Shown here: positions 53,255 to 61,903 of the stretch, piece by piece
Layout: each line of letters begins with the position of its first letter
Position numbering within the stretch: the stretch's first letter is position 1
Assembly (NCBI RefSeq): GCF_014206815.1
Contig: NZ_JACHNP010000002.1
Coordinates: forward strand, 1,116,001 to 1,180,000
From: Xanthomonas sp. F10
GTDB lineage: Bacteria > Pseudomonadota > Gammaproteobacteria > Xanthomonadales > Xanthomonadaceae
Length of the DNA stretch: 64,000 nt
Reading direction: 5' to 3'
Translations under genes and position numbers: made by a program
The notes under the pieces: model-generated
What the model was told of the DNA's origin: nothing
Database searches by the model: none
Seen by the model: the letters and a program-made list of their open reading frames with translations, nothing else

Positions 53255-53548
53255 TCAGCTGCCGCGGTGGCTGGTGGATTTCGGATCGGTTGCGGCTACT
53301 TTGGCCAGATCGTGTTTGGCGACGCTACTCTGAAGCTGCTCGCCGAGGACGATCTGTCCCTGCCCCGGTGACTTGGTGTTTGCAAGGCAATATCGCAAGT
53401 TTGCGTCGCAGTTCATGCCGTCCGGATGCGCCAGGCAGGCCGAGTAATTATCGTAACAGTCAGCCATCGCCACGCCCGAGAACGTGGAAAGCGCCAATAA
53501 AGAAGCGAAACACCAGCCCGTTACAGAACCGCGATTGGTCTTCTTCAT
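53255..53548 (-). CDS. Small secreted four-cysteine protein in the skp position
   Basis: This 97-residue protein has a signal peptide (residues 1 to about 29, ending GVAMAD). The mature part starts with four cysteines in a symmetrical pattern (C31, C38, C47, C54; CX6C-X8-CX6C), probably two disulfides joining a helical hairpin. A polar C-terminus without structure-forming residues follows. GC content is lower than that of its neighbours. It occupies the place between bamA and lpxD where skp is found in other gammaproteobacteria, but has no similarity to Skp. The family is not recognised; the gene looks real by its signal and cysteine pattern. Confidence 0.75.
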   Translation of the reverse strand: MKKTNRGSVTGWCFASLLALSTFSGVAMADCYDNYSACLAHPDGMNCDANLRYCLANTKSPGQGQIVLGEQLQSSVAKHDLAKVAATDPKSTSHRGS

Positions 53549-53641
53549 CTGATTGCGTCCTGATTGTAGTGCCGCCCCGATTGGCGGCGGCACTACGTTG
53601 GCGCAGCGGCGATGCGATGTGAAGGCCGCGTCACGCCTCGA

Positions 53642-56062
53642 TCAGAACTGGCCGCCGAACGTGAACTGGAGGCGCTCGATCTCGTCGTTGTCTTCCTTCT
53701 TCAGCGGAATCGCATAGCTGATCGAGATCGGGCCGACCGGCGCCCGCCACAGCAGGGCGATACCGGTGGACGCACGCAGTTCGTTGGACTTGAAGTTGTC
53801 CACGCCGTTGAACACGTTGCCGAAATCGACGAACGCCGAAATGCGCGCCGACGGGCTGTCGAACAGCTTCGGGAAGTACATTTCGAAGGAGCCGACGGTC
53901 TTGAACGAGCCGCCCAGCGGCTGGCCGCGGCGGTACGAGGCGGTGGCTTCGGAGCGCGGGCCGAGGGTGTTGTCCTCGAAGCCGCGGACCGAGTTGGTGC
54001 CGCCGGCGTAGAAGTTCTCGTAGAACGGCAGGCCCGAGGCGGTGACGCGGCGGATCAGGTTGGAACCGTCGCAGGCCTGCGAGTTGAAGGTCGTGGTGCC
54101 TTGCGCATCGTTCGTGTAGCTGCCGCAGATGTCGCGCGACACGTCGCTGCCGTAGCTGTCGCCGTAGCCGAATTCGGCACGCGTATTCAGCACCAGCGAC
54201 GACGACAGCGGCCAGTACTTGGAGATCTGGTAGTTGAGCTTCCAGTACTCCACGGTCGAGCCGGGCAGGGTGGCTTCCAGGCCCACGCGCTGGTACATGC
54301 CGCGGGTCGGCATGAAGTATTGGTCGCGGGTGTCGCGGGCCCAGCCCAGTTCACTGCGCCAGGCGTGGAAGGTCTTGGTCCCCATCGCATCGATGTAGTT
54401 GATGATCGCCTGCGGGGTGAAACCGGGATAGGTGGTGATCTGGTTGCTGTCCACGCCGAACATCAGCGAGACGCTGTCGGTCTCGGTGATCGGCACGCCG
54501 AAGATCACCTGCGCCGCGCCGTTGGTGCTGTTGTACTGCGCGGTGCCGAAGTCGGAGTAGTCCAGCTTGCGCCACGACAGGTTGTAGCCCAGCGACACGC
54601 CGTCGTCGGTGAAGAACGGATTGGTGTAGGAGAACGCGTAGCGCTCCTGGTAGCTGCTGCGCGAAGCATCCACCGCGACGCGGTTACCGCCGCCGAGGAA
54701 GTTGTTCTGCGACAGCTGCACCGAGGTGGTGACGCCGTAGGTCTGCGAGTAGCCCAGGCCGAAGGTGAAGCTGCCCGAGGTGGTCTCCTTGACGTTGTAG
54801 ACCACGTCGACCTTGTCGTTGCTGCCCGGCACCGGCGGGGTTTCCACGTCCACCGTCTCGAAGTAGCCCAGGCGCTGCAGGCGGATCTTGGAGCGGTCGA
54901 TCGCCGCCTGCGAGTACCAGGTGTCTTCGAACTGGCGCATTTCGCGCCGCAACACTTCGTCGGAGGTGCGGGTGTTGCCGCGGAACACGATCCGCCGCAC
55001 CGACACGCGCGGGCCCGGCGTCACCTGCAGGTTCACCGCCACCGTGCGCTTCTCGCGGTCGGTGGTCGGGATCGGGGTGACCTTGGCGAAGGCGTAACCG
55101 ATGTTGCTCAGGGTGTTGGTGATGGCGTCGGAGCTGTATTCCAGCAGCGCGCGCGAGAAGGTGTCGCCCGGCTTGGGGATCACCAGCTTCTCGATCTCTT
55201 CCTGCGGCAGGATGGTGTCGCCGGTGACCTTGATGTCGGAGATCTTGTACTGCTCGCCTTCGGTGATGCCGGCGGTCAGGTACATGTCGCGCTTGTCGGG
55301 GCTGATCGCCACCTGGGTGGAGTCGACGCTGAAGTCGACGTAGCCGCGATCCAGGTACCAGGAGTTGAGCTTCTCCAAGTCGCCGGACAGCTTTTCCTTG
55401 GAATACTGGTCGTCGCGGCGGTACCAGGACAGCCAGTTGTGCTCGCGCGACTCCCAGTTCTCCAGGATGTCCTTGTTGAGGAACTTCTCGGTGCCGATCA
55501 GGTTGACGTGGCGGATCTTGGCCGCCTTGCCTTCCTTGATCGCGATGGCCACGTCGACGCGGTTGCGATCCAGTGGACTCACCGTCGGGGTGATCTCGAC
55601 GTTGTACTTGCCGCGGTTGTTGTACTGGCGGGTCAGTTCCTGGGTCACCCGGTCCAGGCTCAGCCGGTCGAAGGTGCCGCCTTCGCTGAGGCCGATGTCG
55701 GACAGGCCCTTGAGCAGTTCCTCGCTCTTGATGTCCTTGTTGCCGGTGACGGTCAGCTTGTTGATCGCCGGACGTTCCTTGACCGTGACCACCAGGATGT
55801 TGCCCTGGCGATCGACGCGCACGTCCTCGAAGAAGCCGGTGCGGTACAGCGCACGGATCGCCTCGGCGACCTTGGCCTCGTCCACGGTGTCGCCGCGCTC
55901 TACCGGCAGGTAGGTGAACACGGTGCCGGACGAAATGCGTTGCAGCCCGTCGACGCGGATGTCGCTGGCGGTGAAGGGCTCCGCTACCTGGGCCAGGGCC
56001 GGCAGGCTGAGGCTGGCGGCGAGGGCGAGGGCAAGTAGGCGGCGAGTGGGAAATCTCGTCAT
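53642..56062 (-). CDS. bamA: Outer-membrane protein assembly factor BamA
   Basis: BamA is the core of the complex that folds beta-barrel proteins into the outer membrane. The 806-residue protein has a signal peptide (1 to about 24), five POTRA domains (about 25-420; FTASDIRVDGLQRISSGTVF opens the first) and a 16-strand barrel. The lid-lock motif is NSVRGFEDNTLGPRSE, and the C-terminal signature ends in phenylalanine (RLQFTFGGQF). The ATG is at 56060-56062. It follows rseP by 80 bases. Confidence 0.97.
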   Translation of the reverse strand: MTRFPTRRLLALALAASLSLPALAQVAEPFTASDIRVDGLQRISSGTVFTYLPVERGDTVDEAKVAEAIRALYRTGFFEDVRVDRQGNILVVTVKERPAINKLTVTGNKDIKSEELLKGLSDIGLSEGGTFDRLSLDRVTQELTRQYNNRGKYNVEITPTVSPLDRNRVDVAIAIKEGKAAKIRHVNLIGTEKFLNKDILENWESREHNWLSWYRRDDQYSKEKLSGDLEKLNSWYLDRGYVDFSVDSTQVAISPDKRDMYLTAGITEGEQYKISDIKVTGDTILPQEEIEKLVIPKPGDTFSRALLEYSSDAITNTLSNIGYAFAKVTPIPTTDREKRTVAVNLQVTPGPRVSVRRIVFRGNTRTSDEVLRREMRQFEDTWYSQAAIDRSKIRLQRLGYFETVDVETPPVPGSNDKVDVVYNVKETTSGSFTFGLGYSQTYGVTTSVQLSQNNFLGGGNRVAVDASRSSYQERYAFSYTNPFFTDDGVSLGYNLSWRKLDYSDFGTAQYNSTNGAAQVIFGVPITETDSVSLMFGVDSNQITTYPGFTPQAIINYIDAMGTKTFHAWRSELGWARDTRDQYFMPTRGMYQRVGLEATLPGSTVEYWKLNYQISKYWPLSSSLVLNTRAEFGYGDSYGSDVSRDICGSYTNDAQGTTTFNSQACDGSNLIRRVTASGLPFYENFYAGGTNSVRGFEDNTLGPRSEATASYRRGQPLGGSFKTVGSFEMYFPKLFDSPSARISAFVDFGNVFNGVDNFKSNELRASTGIALLWRAPVGPISISYAIPLKKEDNDEIERLQFTFGGQF

Positions 56063-56142
56063 GTCACGTCCGGTAGAGGTCGATATCGTTGTTGCATGGG
56101 CGCCGGCGCAAGACGACAGCGGGTCGAGTGAATCGGCGCGGG

Positions 56143-57501
56143 TCATCGCAGGGCCTGGCCGAAGAGGTCGTTGTAGAACGCCAACCCCATCAGCCCTGCC
56201 AGCAACGTCAGGCCCACGAATTGTCCCGCCGCCATGGCGCGCTCGCTCAGCGGGCTGCCCTTGACCAACTCGATAAGGTAATACAGCAAGTGCCCGCCGT
56301 CCAAGATCGGGATCGGCAGCAGGTTCATGATCGCCAGGCTCAGCGACAGCAGGGCCAGGAAATTCAGGAACCAGTCCGGGCCCTGCTTGGCCGAGACATT
56401 GGCGACCTTGGCGATGGTGATCGGGCCGGAGACGTTCTTCAGCGAGGCCTCGCCGGTCAGCATGCGGCGCAGGATGCCGAGAGTGTCGCCGGCCATCCGG
56501 CCGGTCTCGCGAAAGGCGACCGGGATCGCCGCCAGCGGGCCGTAGCGCAGGGTGGCATCGTAGGCGGGGCGGCGCTGCTCGCCGATGCCGACCCCCAGCT
56601 TCCAGGTCGGCGCGCCGGGGCTGGCGGCCTGCTTGAGATGGACCTCCAGGGCCAGCCGCTCGCCGTTGCGCTCGACCTCGATCAGGCCGTTGCCGCCGTC
56701 GCGGCCCAGGGCTTGCACCCGCGGCGCCACCTGGTCGGCGCTGGTGATCGGACTGCCGTCCACCGCCAGCACGCGGTCGCCGGGGCGCAGCACGCCGTCG
56801 GCGGCCGAGCCGGGGGCGACGTTGGCGATCACAGCCGGCTGCAGGGTGAAGCGCCAGGTCAGGCCGGCCAGGGCCGGCACCTGCTGTTCGTCGAAGCCGA
56901 CCGGCAGCTGCGACAGGCGCAGGGTGTGGGTGCGGCTGGCACCGTCCTGCGCGTCCTCGGTCAGCACCGGCACGTCTTCGCGATCCATGGCGGCGACGGT
57001 CAGCTGCATGGCGGCCTCGCTCCAGGTGGCCACGTCGCGGTCGCCGACGCGGACGATGCGCTCGCCGGGCTGGAACCCGGCCTGCTGCGCCAGGCCTTCG
57101 GCGCGGCCGACGATCGGCGCGTAGTCCTGCTTGCCGATCACGAACATCGCCCAGAGGAACGCAACGCACAGGATCAGGTTGGCGATGGGGCCGGCGGCGA
57201 CGATGGCGATGCGCTGCCACACGCTCTTGTTGTTGAAGGCCTGCGCGCGCTCGGCCGGGGCGACCTCGCCTTCGCGTTCGTCGAGCATCTTCACGTAGCC
57301 GCCGAGCGGGATCGCGGCGATCGCGAACTCGGTGCCGTGGCGGTCGTAGCGCGACCACAGCGGCTTGCCGAAGCCCACCGAGAAGCGCAGGACCTTGACC
57401 CCGCAGCGGCGCGCGACCCAGAAATGGCCGAACTCGTGGAAGGTCACCAGGATGCCCAGGCTGACCAGCATCCACCAGATGGAGCCGACGACATTACCCA
57501 T
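56143..57501 (-). CDS. rseP: RIP zinc metalloprotease RseP
   Basis: RseP is the site-2 protease that cleaves anti-sigma factor RseA within the membrane to release sigma-E. The 452-residue protein has the zinc motif H22-E23-x-x-H26 (VTFHEFGHFWVA) in the first helix, two PDZ domains (about 115-300) and the second catalytic motif NLLPIPILDGGHLLYYL near the C-terminus. It lies directly upstream of bamA, linking envelope-stress signalling with outer-membrane assembly. Confidence 0.96.
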   Translation of the reverse strand: MGNVVGSIWWMLVSLGILVTFHEFGHFWVARRCGVKVLRFSVGFGKPLWSRYDRHGTEFAIAAIPLGGYVKMLDEREGEVAPAERAQAFNNKSVWQRIAIVAAGPIANLILCVAFLWAMFVIGKQDYAPIVGRAEGLAQQAGFQPGERIVRVGDRDVATWSEAAMQLTVAAMDREDVPVLTEDAQDGASRTHTLRLSQLPVGFDEQQVPALAGLTWRFTLQPAVIANVAPGSAADGVLRPGDRVLAVDGSPITSADQVAPRVQALGRDGGNGLIEVERNGERLALEVHLKQAASPGAPTWKLGVGIGEQRRPAYDATLRYGPLAAIPVAFRETGRMAGDTLGILRRMLTGEASLKNVSGPITIAKVANVSAKQGPDWFLNFLALLSLSLAIMNLLPIPILDGGHLLYYLIELVKGSPLSERAMAAGQFVGLTLLAGLMGLAFYNDLFGQALR

Positions 57502-57527
57502 GCGCGTGGCTCATGGCGGCGTGGGAA

Positions 57528-58733
57528 TCAAGCATGGGCGAAGTGGCGGGCAATGGCGAGTTCGGTGATCTTGCGCGAGTGCGCATCCGCCGCCAGCAAT
57601 GCGTCCAGGGAATCGGCCGCGACCGCAGGCAGCTCGGTCAGGGCGTTCTCGACCAGCGCAGGAATCGATAGGAAACCGATCCGGCCCTGAAGAAAGGCTG
57701 AAACGGCCACTTCGTTGGCCGCATTCAGGATCGCCGGGGCGCTGCCGCCGGCCTGCATCGCGCGCCAGGCCAGGGCCAGGCAGGGGAAGGCGTCCAGGTC
57801 CGGCGCCTCGAAGTCCAGCCGGCCCTGCGCCAGCAGGTCCAGACCGGCGACCCCGGAAGCGATGCGCTCCGGCCAGCCCAGGCCCACCGCCAGGGTGGTG
57901 CGCATGTCCGGCAGGCCCATCTGCGCCAGGGTCGAACCGTCGATGAACTCGACCAGCGAGTGCACCAGGCTCTGCGGGTGCACCAGCACCTCGATGCGCT
58001 CGGGTGCCAGTGCGAACAGGTGGTGGGCCTCGATGACTTCCAGGCCCTTGTTCATCAACGTCGCCGAATCGACGGAGATCTTCGGCCCCATCGACCACTT
58101 CGGGTGCGCCACGGCCTGTGCCGGGGTCACCGCCTGCAGGCGCGCGCGGTCCCAGCCGCGGAACGGGCCGCCGGAGGCGGTCAGCAGCACCCGCCGCACC
58201 TCGGCGCCGGTCTGGCGCGAGCGCAGGCACTGGAAGATGGCGTTGTGTTCGCTGTCGATCGGGATGATCTCGGCGCCGGCGGCCGCGGCCGCGGCGGTGA
58301 CCAGCTCCCCGGCCAGCACCAGCGCCTCCTTGTTGGCCAGCAACAGGCGCTTGCCGGCACGCGCGGCGGCCAGGGTCGAGGCCAGACCGGCGGCGCCGAC
58401 GATGGCGGCGACCACGCTGTCGCAGGCGTCGCTGGCTACCAATTGATCCAGGGCGGCGTCGCCGGCATGCGCCTGAGTCGACAGCCCGGCCGCGCGCAGG
58501 CCGTCACGCAAGGCCGGGTAGAGGGCCGGATCGGCGATCACCGCATGCGCGGGGCGGTGCGTGGCGCACAGCGCCAGCAGCGCGTCGACGTTGCGCCCGG
58601 CCGCCAACACGCCGGCGCGCAGGCGCTGCGGATGGCGCGCGATCACGTCCAGCGCCGAGGCGCCGATCGAGCCGGTGGCGCCGAGCACGGCGATGGTGCG
58701 GACCGCCGGGTCCTTGCTGTATCGCGTGTTCAC
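57528..58733 (-). CDS. dxr: 1-deoxy-D-xylulose 5-phosphate reductoisomerase
   Basis: Dxr converts DXP to MEP in isoprenoid synthesis and supplies the precursor for UppS. The 401-residue enzyme shows the NADPH-binding [30 protein letters not shown], the metal-ligand [35 protein letters not shown] and a complete C-terminal domain. The start is GTG 58731-58733, five bases before the cdsA stop region. It is the target of fosmidomycin in other bacteria. Confidence 0.96.
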   Translation of the reverse strand: MNTRYSKDPAVRTIAVLGATGSIGASALDVIARHPQRLRAGVLAAGRNVDALLALCATHRPAHAVIADPALYPALRDGLRAAGLSTQAHAGDAALDQLVASDACDSVVAAIVGAAGLASTLAAARAGKRLLLANKEALVLAGELVTAAAAAAGAEIIPIDSEHNAIFQCLRSRQTGAEVRRVLLTASGGPFRGWDRARLQAVTPAQAVAHPKWSMGPKISVDSATLMNKGLEVIEAHHLFALAPERIEVLVHPQSLVHSLVEFIDGSTLAQMGLPDMRTTLAVGLGWPERIASGVAGLDLLAQGRLDFEAPDLDAFPCLALAWRAMQAGGSAPAILNAANEVAVSAFLQGRIGFLSIPALVENALTELPAVAADSLDALLAADAHSRKITELAIARHFAHA

Positions 58734-58738
58734 TGGCC

Positions 58739-59563
58739 TCAGAACCCGAAGATGTCCTTGCCCAGCGCGAAGATCGGCAGCGCCGCCAGCACGCCGTCGA
58801 TCCGGTCCAGCACGCCGCCGTGGCCGGGGATCACGTTGCCCGAGTCCTTGGCGCCGACGTGGCGCTTGAGCAGGCTCTCGAACAGGTCGCCGACCACCGA
58901 GGCCAGCACGCTGACCGCAGCCACGATCAGCAGCCCTGGCAGGTGCGGCAGGGTCACCCCGGCCAGCCAGCCGAAGCCGGCGGCCACGATCAGGCCGGCC
59001 AGCAGCCCGCCGACCAGGCCTTCCACGGTCTTGTTGGGGCTGATCCGCGGCGCCAGCTTGTGCTTGCCGAACTGGCGGCCGGCGAAATAGGCGCCGGAAT
59101 CGGCGGCCCACACCGTGGCCAGGGCGGTCAGCAGCCAGCGATGGCCGTTGGGCTCGCTGGCGTGGATCAGGCCTAGCGCGGCCCAGGCGGGCACGATCGC
59201 CAGGGTGCCGGCGGCCAGCTTGAACACCCGCGCGTAGGTGGCGTGGTCGGAGCCGAAGCGGTAGAAGCCCAGCCACAGCAAGGCCACGCACCACCAGCCT
59301 ACGCCGATCAGGGTGGTCAGCTGGAACAGCACCAGCGAGCCGGCCGAGGCCCACACCAGCAGCACCATCAACAGCAGGTTGAGCATCAGCAGGATGGTGC
59401 GCGGCAGGGTGTCGTCGACCTCGGCCAGCTTCAGCCATTCCCACAGGCCGATCAGGAAGATCAACGCGGCCAGCGCGACCAGCCACTGGGTCGGCAGCAG
59501 CAGGATGGCGCAGATGGCCAGCGGGGCCATGATCAGCGCGGCGATGACGCGGGTACGGGTCAT
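58739..59563 (-). CDS. cdsA: Phosphatidate cytidylyltransferase
   Basis: CdsA makes CDP-diacylglycerol from phosphatidic acid and CTP, the branch point to all phospholipids. The 274-residue protein has about eight membrane helices and the full CDS signature near the C-terminus ([20 protein letters not shown], then VLDRIDG). The ATG at 59561-59563 overlaps uppS by four bases. Confidence 0.95.
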   Translation of the reverse strand: MTRTRVIAALIMAPLAICAILLLPTQWLVALAALIFLIGLWEWLKLAEVDDTLPRTILLMLNLLLMVLLVWASAGSLVLFQLTTLIGVGWWCVALLWLGFYRFGSDHATYARVFKLAAGTLAIVPAWAALGLIHASEPNGHRWLLTALATVWAADSGAYFAGRQFGKHKLAPRISPNKTVEGLVGGLLAGLIVAAGFGWLAGVTLPHLPGLLIVAAVSVLASVVGDLFESLLKRHVGAKDSGNVIPGHGGVLDRIDGVLAALPIFALGKDIFGF

Positions 59564-60321
59564 GCGGAAACGTTCTCCGTCGCCGCTTCGGCGACCTGCG
59601 CGCTGGTGAGGCCGAAACGCCGCTCGCGGCGGGCGTAGTCGTCCAGGGCTTGTTGCAGCACCTCGGGGCCGAACTCGGGCCAGAGGGTCTCGGTGAACCA
59701 CAGTTCGGTGTAGGCCAGCTGCCACAGCAGGAAGTTGCTGATGCGCAGGTCGCCGCCGGTGCGGATGAACAGGTCCGGCGGCGGCAGGTCGGCCAGCGCC
59801 ATGCGCGCCGACAGCGCCTCCTCGTCGATCTGCTCCGGGCGCAGGCGCCCGGCAGCGACGTCCTCGGCCAGCGCGCGCGCGGCCAGGGCGATGTCCTGGC
59901 GGCCGCCGTAGCTGGCGGCGATCGACAGGTGCAGGGCCTGGTTGTCGCGGGTGCGCGCCTCGGCCTGGGCCATCCGCTCGCACAGCGACGGCGCAAAGCG
60001 CGAGCGGTCGCCGATGAAGCGCACGCGCACCCCGCGCCGCTGCAGTTCCTCGACCTCGCGGTCGAGCGCATGCAGGAACAGCTTCATCAGCGCGTCCACT
60101 TCCTCCTGCGGGCGTCCCCAGTTCTCGCTGGAGAACGCGAACAGGGTCAGCGCGGCGATGCCGCGCTCCAGGCAGAAGTCGATGGTGCGGTTGACCGCGC
60201 GGGCGCCGGCACGGTGGCCGATCACGCGCGGCCGACGGCGGCGCTGTGCCCAGCGGCCGTTGCCATCCATGATGATGGCCAGGTGGCGGGGCAGGGACAT
60301 GGGGACGGGGTCGGAAGGCAT
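59560..60321 (-). CDS. uppS: Undecaprenyl diphosphate synthase
   Basis: UppS extends farnesyl diphosphate with eight isoprene units to give the C55 lipid carrier used for peptidoglycan and O-antigen. The 253-residue cis-prenyltransferase has [14 protein letters not shown], the [11 protein letters not shown] motif, the [12 protein letters not shown] region and [20 protein letters not shown]. The start at 60319-60321 gives a typical length; a second ATG at 60298-60300 is possible and neither has a clear ribosome site. Confidence 0.94.
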   Translation of the reverse strand: MPSDPVPMSLPRHLAIIMDGNGRWAQRRRRPRVIGHRAGARAVNRTIDFCLERGIAALTLFAFSSENWGRPQEEVDALMKLFLHALDREVEELQRRGVRVRFIGDRSRFAPSLCERMAQAEARTRDNQALHLSIAASYGGRQDIALAARALAEDVAAGRLRPEQIDEEALSARMALADLPPPDLFIRTGGDLRISNFLLWQLAYTELWFTETLWPEFGPEVLQQALDDYARRERRFGLTSAQVAEAATENVSA

Positions 60322-60338
60322 GGCCGGCAGGCGCAGGC

Positions 60339-60896
60339 TCAGACCGCCATCAGTTCCTGTTCCTTGCCCTTGACCACTTCGTCCACGTCCTTGATCGCCT
60401 TGTCGGTCAGCTTCTGGATGTCCTCCTCGCTGGCGCGGGCCTCGTCCTCGGTGACCTTCTTGTCCTTCAGCAGGTCCTTGACCTGCTGGTTGGCGTCGCG
60501 GCGGATGTTGCGGATCGCGACCTTGGTGTCCTCGCCTTCGCCGTGCACGACCTTGGACAGCTCGCGGCGGCGCTCCTCGGTGAGCGCGGGCAGGTTGAGG
60601 CGGATGGTGGTGCCGGCGGTGTTCGGGGTCAGGCCCAGGTCCGAGGCCAGGATCGCCTTCTCGACCGCGCCGACCATCTGCTTTTCCCACGGGGTGATGG
60701 TCAGCGAGCGGGCATCGGCGACGGCCACGCTGGCGACCTGGCTCAGCGGCATGTCGGAGCCGTAGTAGTTGACCTTCAGGTGCTCGACCAGGGCGGTCGA
60801 CGCGCGCCCGGTCCGCACCTTGATGAGCGCATGACGCAGCGCGTCGATGCTCTTGGCCATGCGGGTCTGTGCGTCTTGCTTGATTTCGTTGAGCAT
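60339..60896 (-). CDS. frr: Ribosome recycling factor
   Basis: Frr, with EF-G, splits post-termination ribosomes. The 185-residue protein is full length with the arginine-rich helix (MAKSIDALRHALIKVRTGRA), the hinge (LKVNYYGSDMPLSQVASVAV), PWEKQMVGAVEKAI and the closing long helix (LLKDKKVTEDEARASEEDIQ). The spacing to uppS is 17 bases. The gap to pyrH is filled by heptad element H. Confidence 0.97.
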   Translation of the reverse strand: MLNEIKQDAQTRMAKSIDALRHALIKVRTGRASTALVEHLKVNYYGSDMPLSQVASVAVADARSLTITPWEKQMVGAVEKAILASDLGLTPNTAGTTIRLNLPALTEERRRELSKVVHGEGEDTKVAIRNIRRDANQQVKDLLKDKKVTEDEARASEEDIQKLTDKAIKDVDEVVKGKEQELMAV

Positions 60897-60953
60897 CGCC
60901 GGTGTCCGTGCTGAATCTGAATCGGACGATTATAGCCGGGAAAGGCGTGGGGC

Positions 60954-61087
60954 CGGGATTGGGGATTGGGGATTTGGGATTCGCAAAAGCCGCGCTTCAG
61001 GCGCTGTGAGATGCGGTGGCGCTCCTGCAGATGCGATGCTGCAGCGCGGAACGCTCTTGCGAATCCCTCATCCCGACTCCCCAATCC
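60954..61087. repeat. Inverted heptad element H (GGGATT type) between frr and pyrH
   Basis: The left arm 60954-60981 has four units (CGGGATT, GGGGATT, GGGGATT, TGGGATT) followed by CGCAAAAGC. The right arm 61060-61087 has four units (CGAATCC, CTCATCC, CGACTCC, CCAATCC) preceded by GCTCTTG. It occupies most of the pyrH-frr gap (60897-61099), where the genes run in the same direction, so it is not needed as a terminator there. Confidence 0.9.
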
Positions 61088-61099
61088 CGGGTCGAGGCA

Positions 61100-61822
61100 T
61101 CAGCCCCGACCCTTCACCAGCGTGCCGATCTCGGCGCCGCGCAGGATCTTCAGCAGTTCGCCGGGCTGGCCCATGTTGAAGATGCGCAGCGGCAGGTCGC
61201 TGTCGCGAGCCAGGGCGAAGGCGGCGGTGTCCATCACCTCGAGGTTGCGGGCGATGACCTCGTCGTAGGTCAGGCTGTCGAAGCGCACCGCGTCGGGGTG
61301 CTTCTTCGGGTCCTTGTCGTACACGCCGTCGACCTTGGTCGCCTTCAGCAGCAGGTCGGCGCCGATCTCGATCGCGCGCAGCGCCGCGCCGGAGTCGGTG
61401 GTGAAGAAGGGATTGCCGGTGCCGGCGGCGAAGATCGCGATGCGGCCCTTTTCCAGATGGCGGATCGCGCGGCGGCGGATGAAGTCCTCGCACACGTCGT
61501 TGATCTTGATCGCGCTCATCACCCGCACCTTGGCGCCGAGCTTCTCCAGCGCGTCCTGCATCGCCAGCGCGTTGATGACGGTGGCGAGCATGCCCATGTG
61601 GTCGCCGGTGACCCGGTCCATGCCGCCGGCGGCCAGGCCGGCGCCGCGGAAGATGTTGCCGCCGCCGATCACCAGCGCCACTTCCGCGCCGGCCTGCTGG
61701 GCCTCGATCACCTCATGGGCCAGACGGTTGATGATCTTGGGGTCGATGCCGTAGTCCCCATCCCCCATCAGCGCTTCGCCGGAAAGTTTCAACAGGATGC
61801 GGCGATAGGCGAGCTGGGACAT
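61100..61822 (-). CDS. pyrH: UMP kinase
   Basis: PyrH phosphorylates UMP to UDP. The 240-residue amino-acid-kinase-fold protein has [19 protein letters not shown] at the start, [14 protein letters not shown], the [18 protein letters not shown] region, [19 protein letters not shown] and [19 protein letters not shown]. The ATG at 61820-61822 is preferred over an in-frame one 11 codons upstream. In most relatives it directly follows tsf; here a GGDEF gene is between them. Confidence 0.97.
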   Translation of the reverse strand: MSQLAYRRILLKLSGEALMGDGDYGIDPKIINRLAHEVIEAQQAGAEVALVIGGGNIFRGAGLAAGGMDRVTGDHMGMLATVINALAMQDALEKLGAKVRVMSAIKINDVCEDFIRRRAIRHLEKGRIAIFAAGTGNPFFTTDSGAALRAIEIGADLLLKATKVDGVYDKDPKKHPDAVRFDSLTYDEVIARNLEVMDTAAFALARDSDLPLRIFNMGQPGELLKILRGAEIGTLVKGRG

Positions 61823-61903
61823 GGCGACCTCGTTGGGGGATGACGGGCAAACCACGCGATTTTAGCCGATGCGCGCCAGCGCGTCTGCGGCGCCGGGCAG
61901 GCT

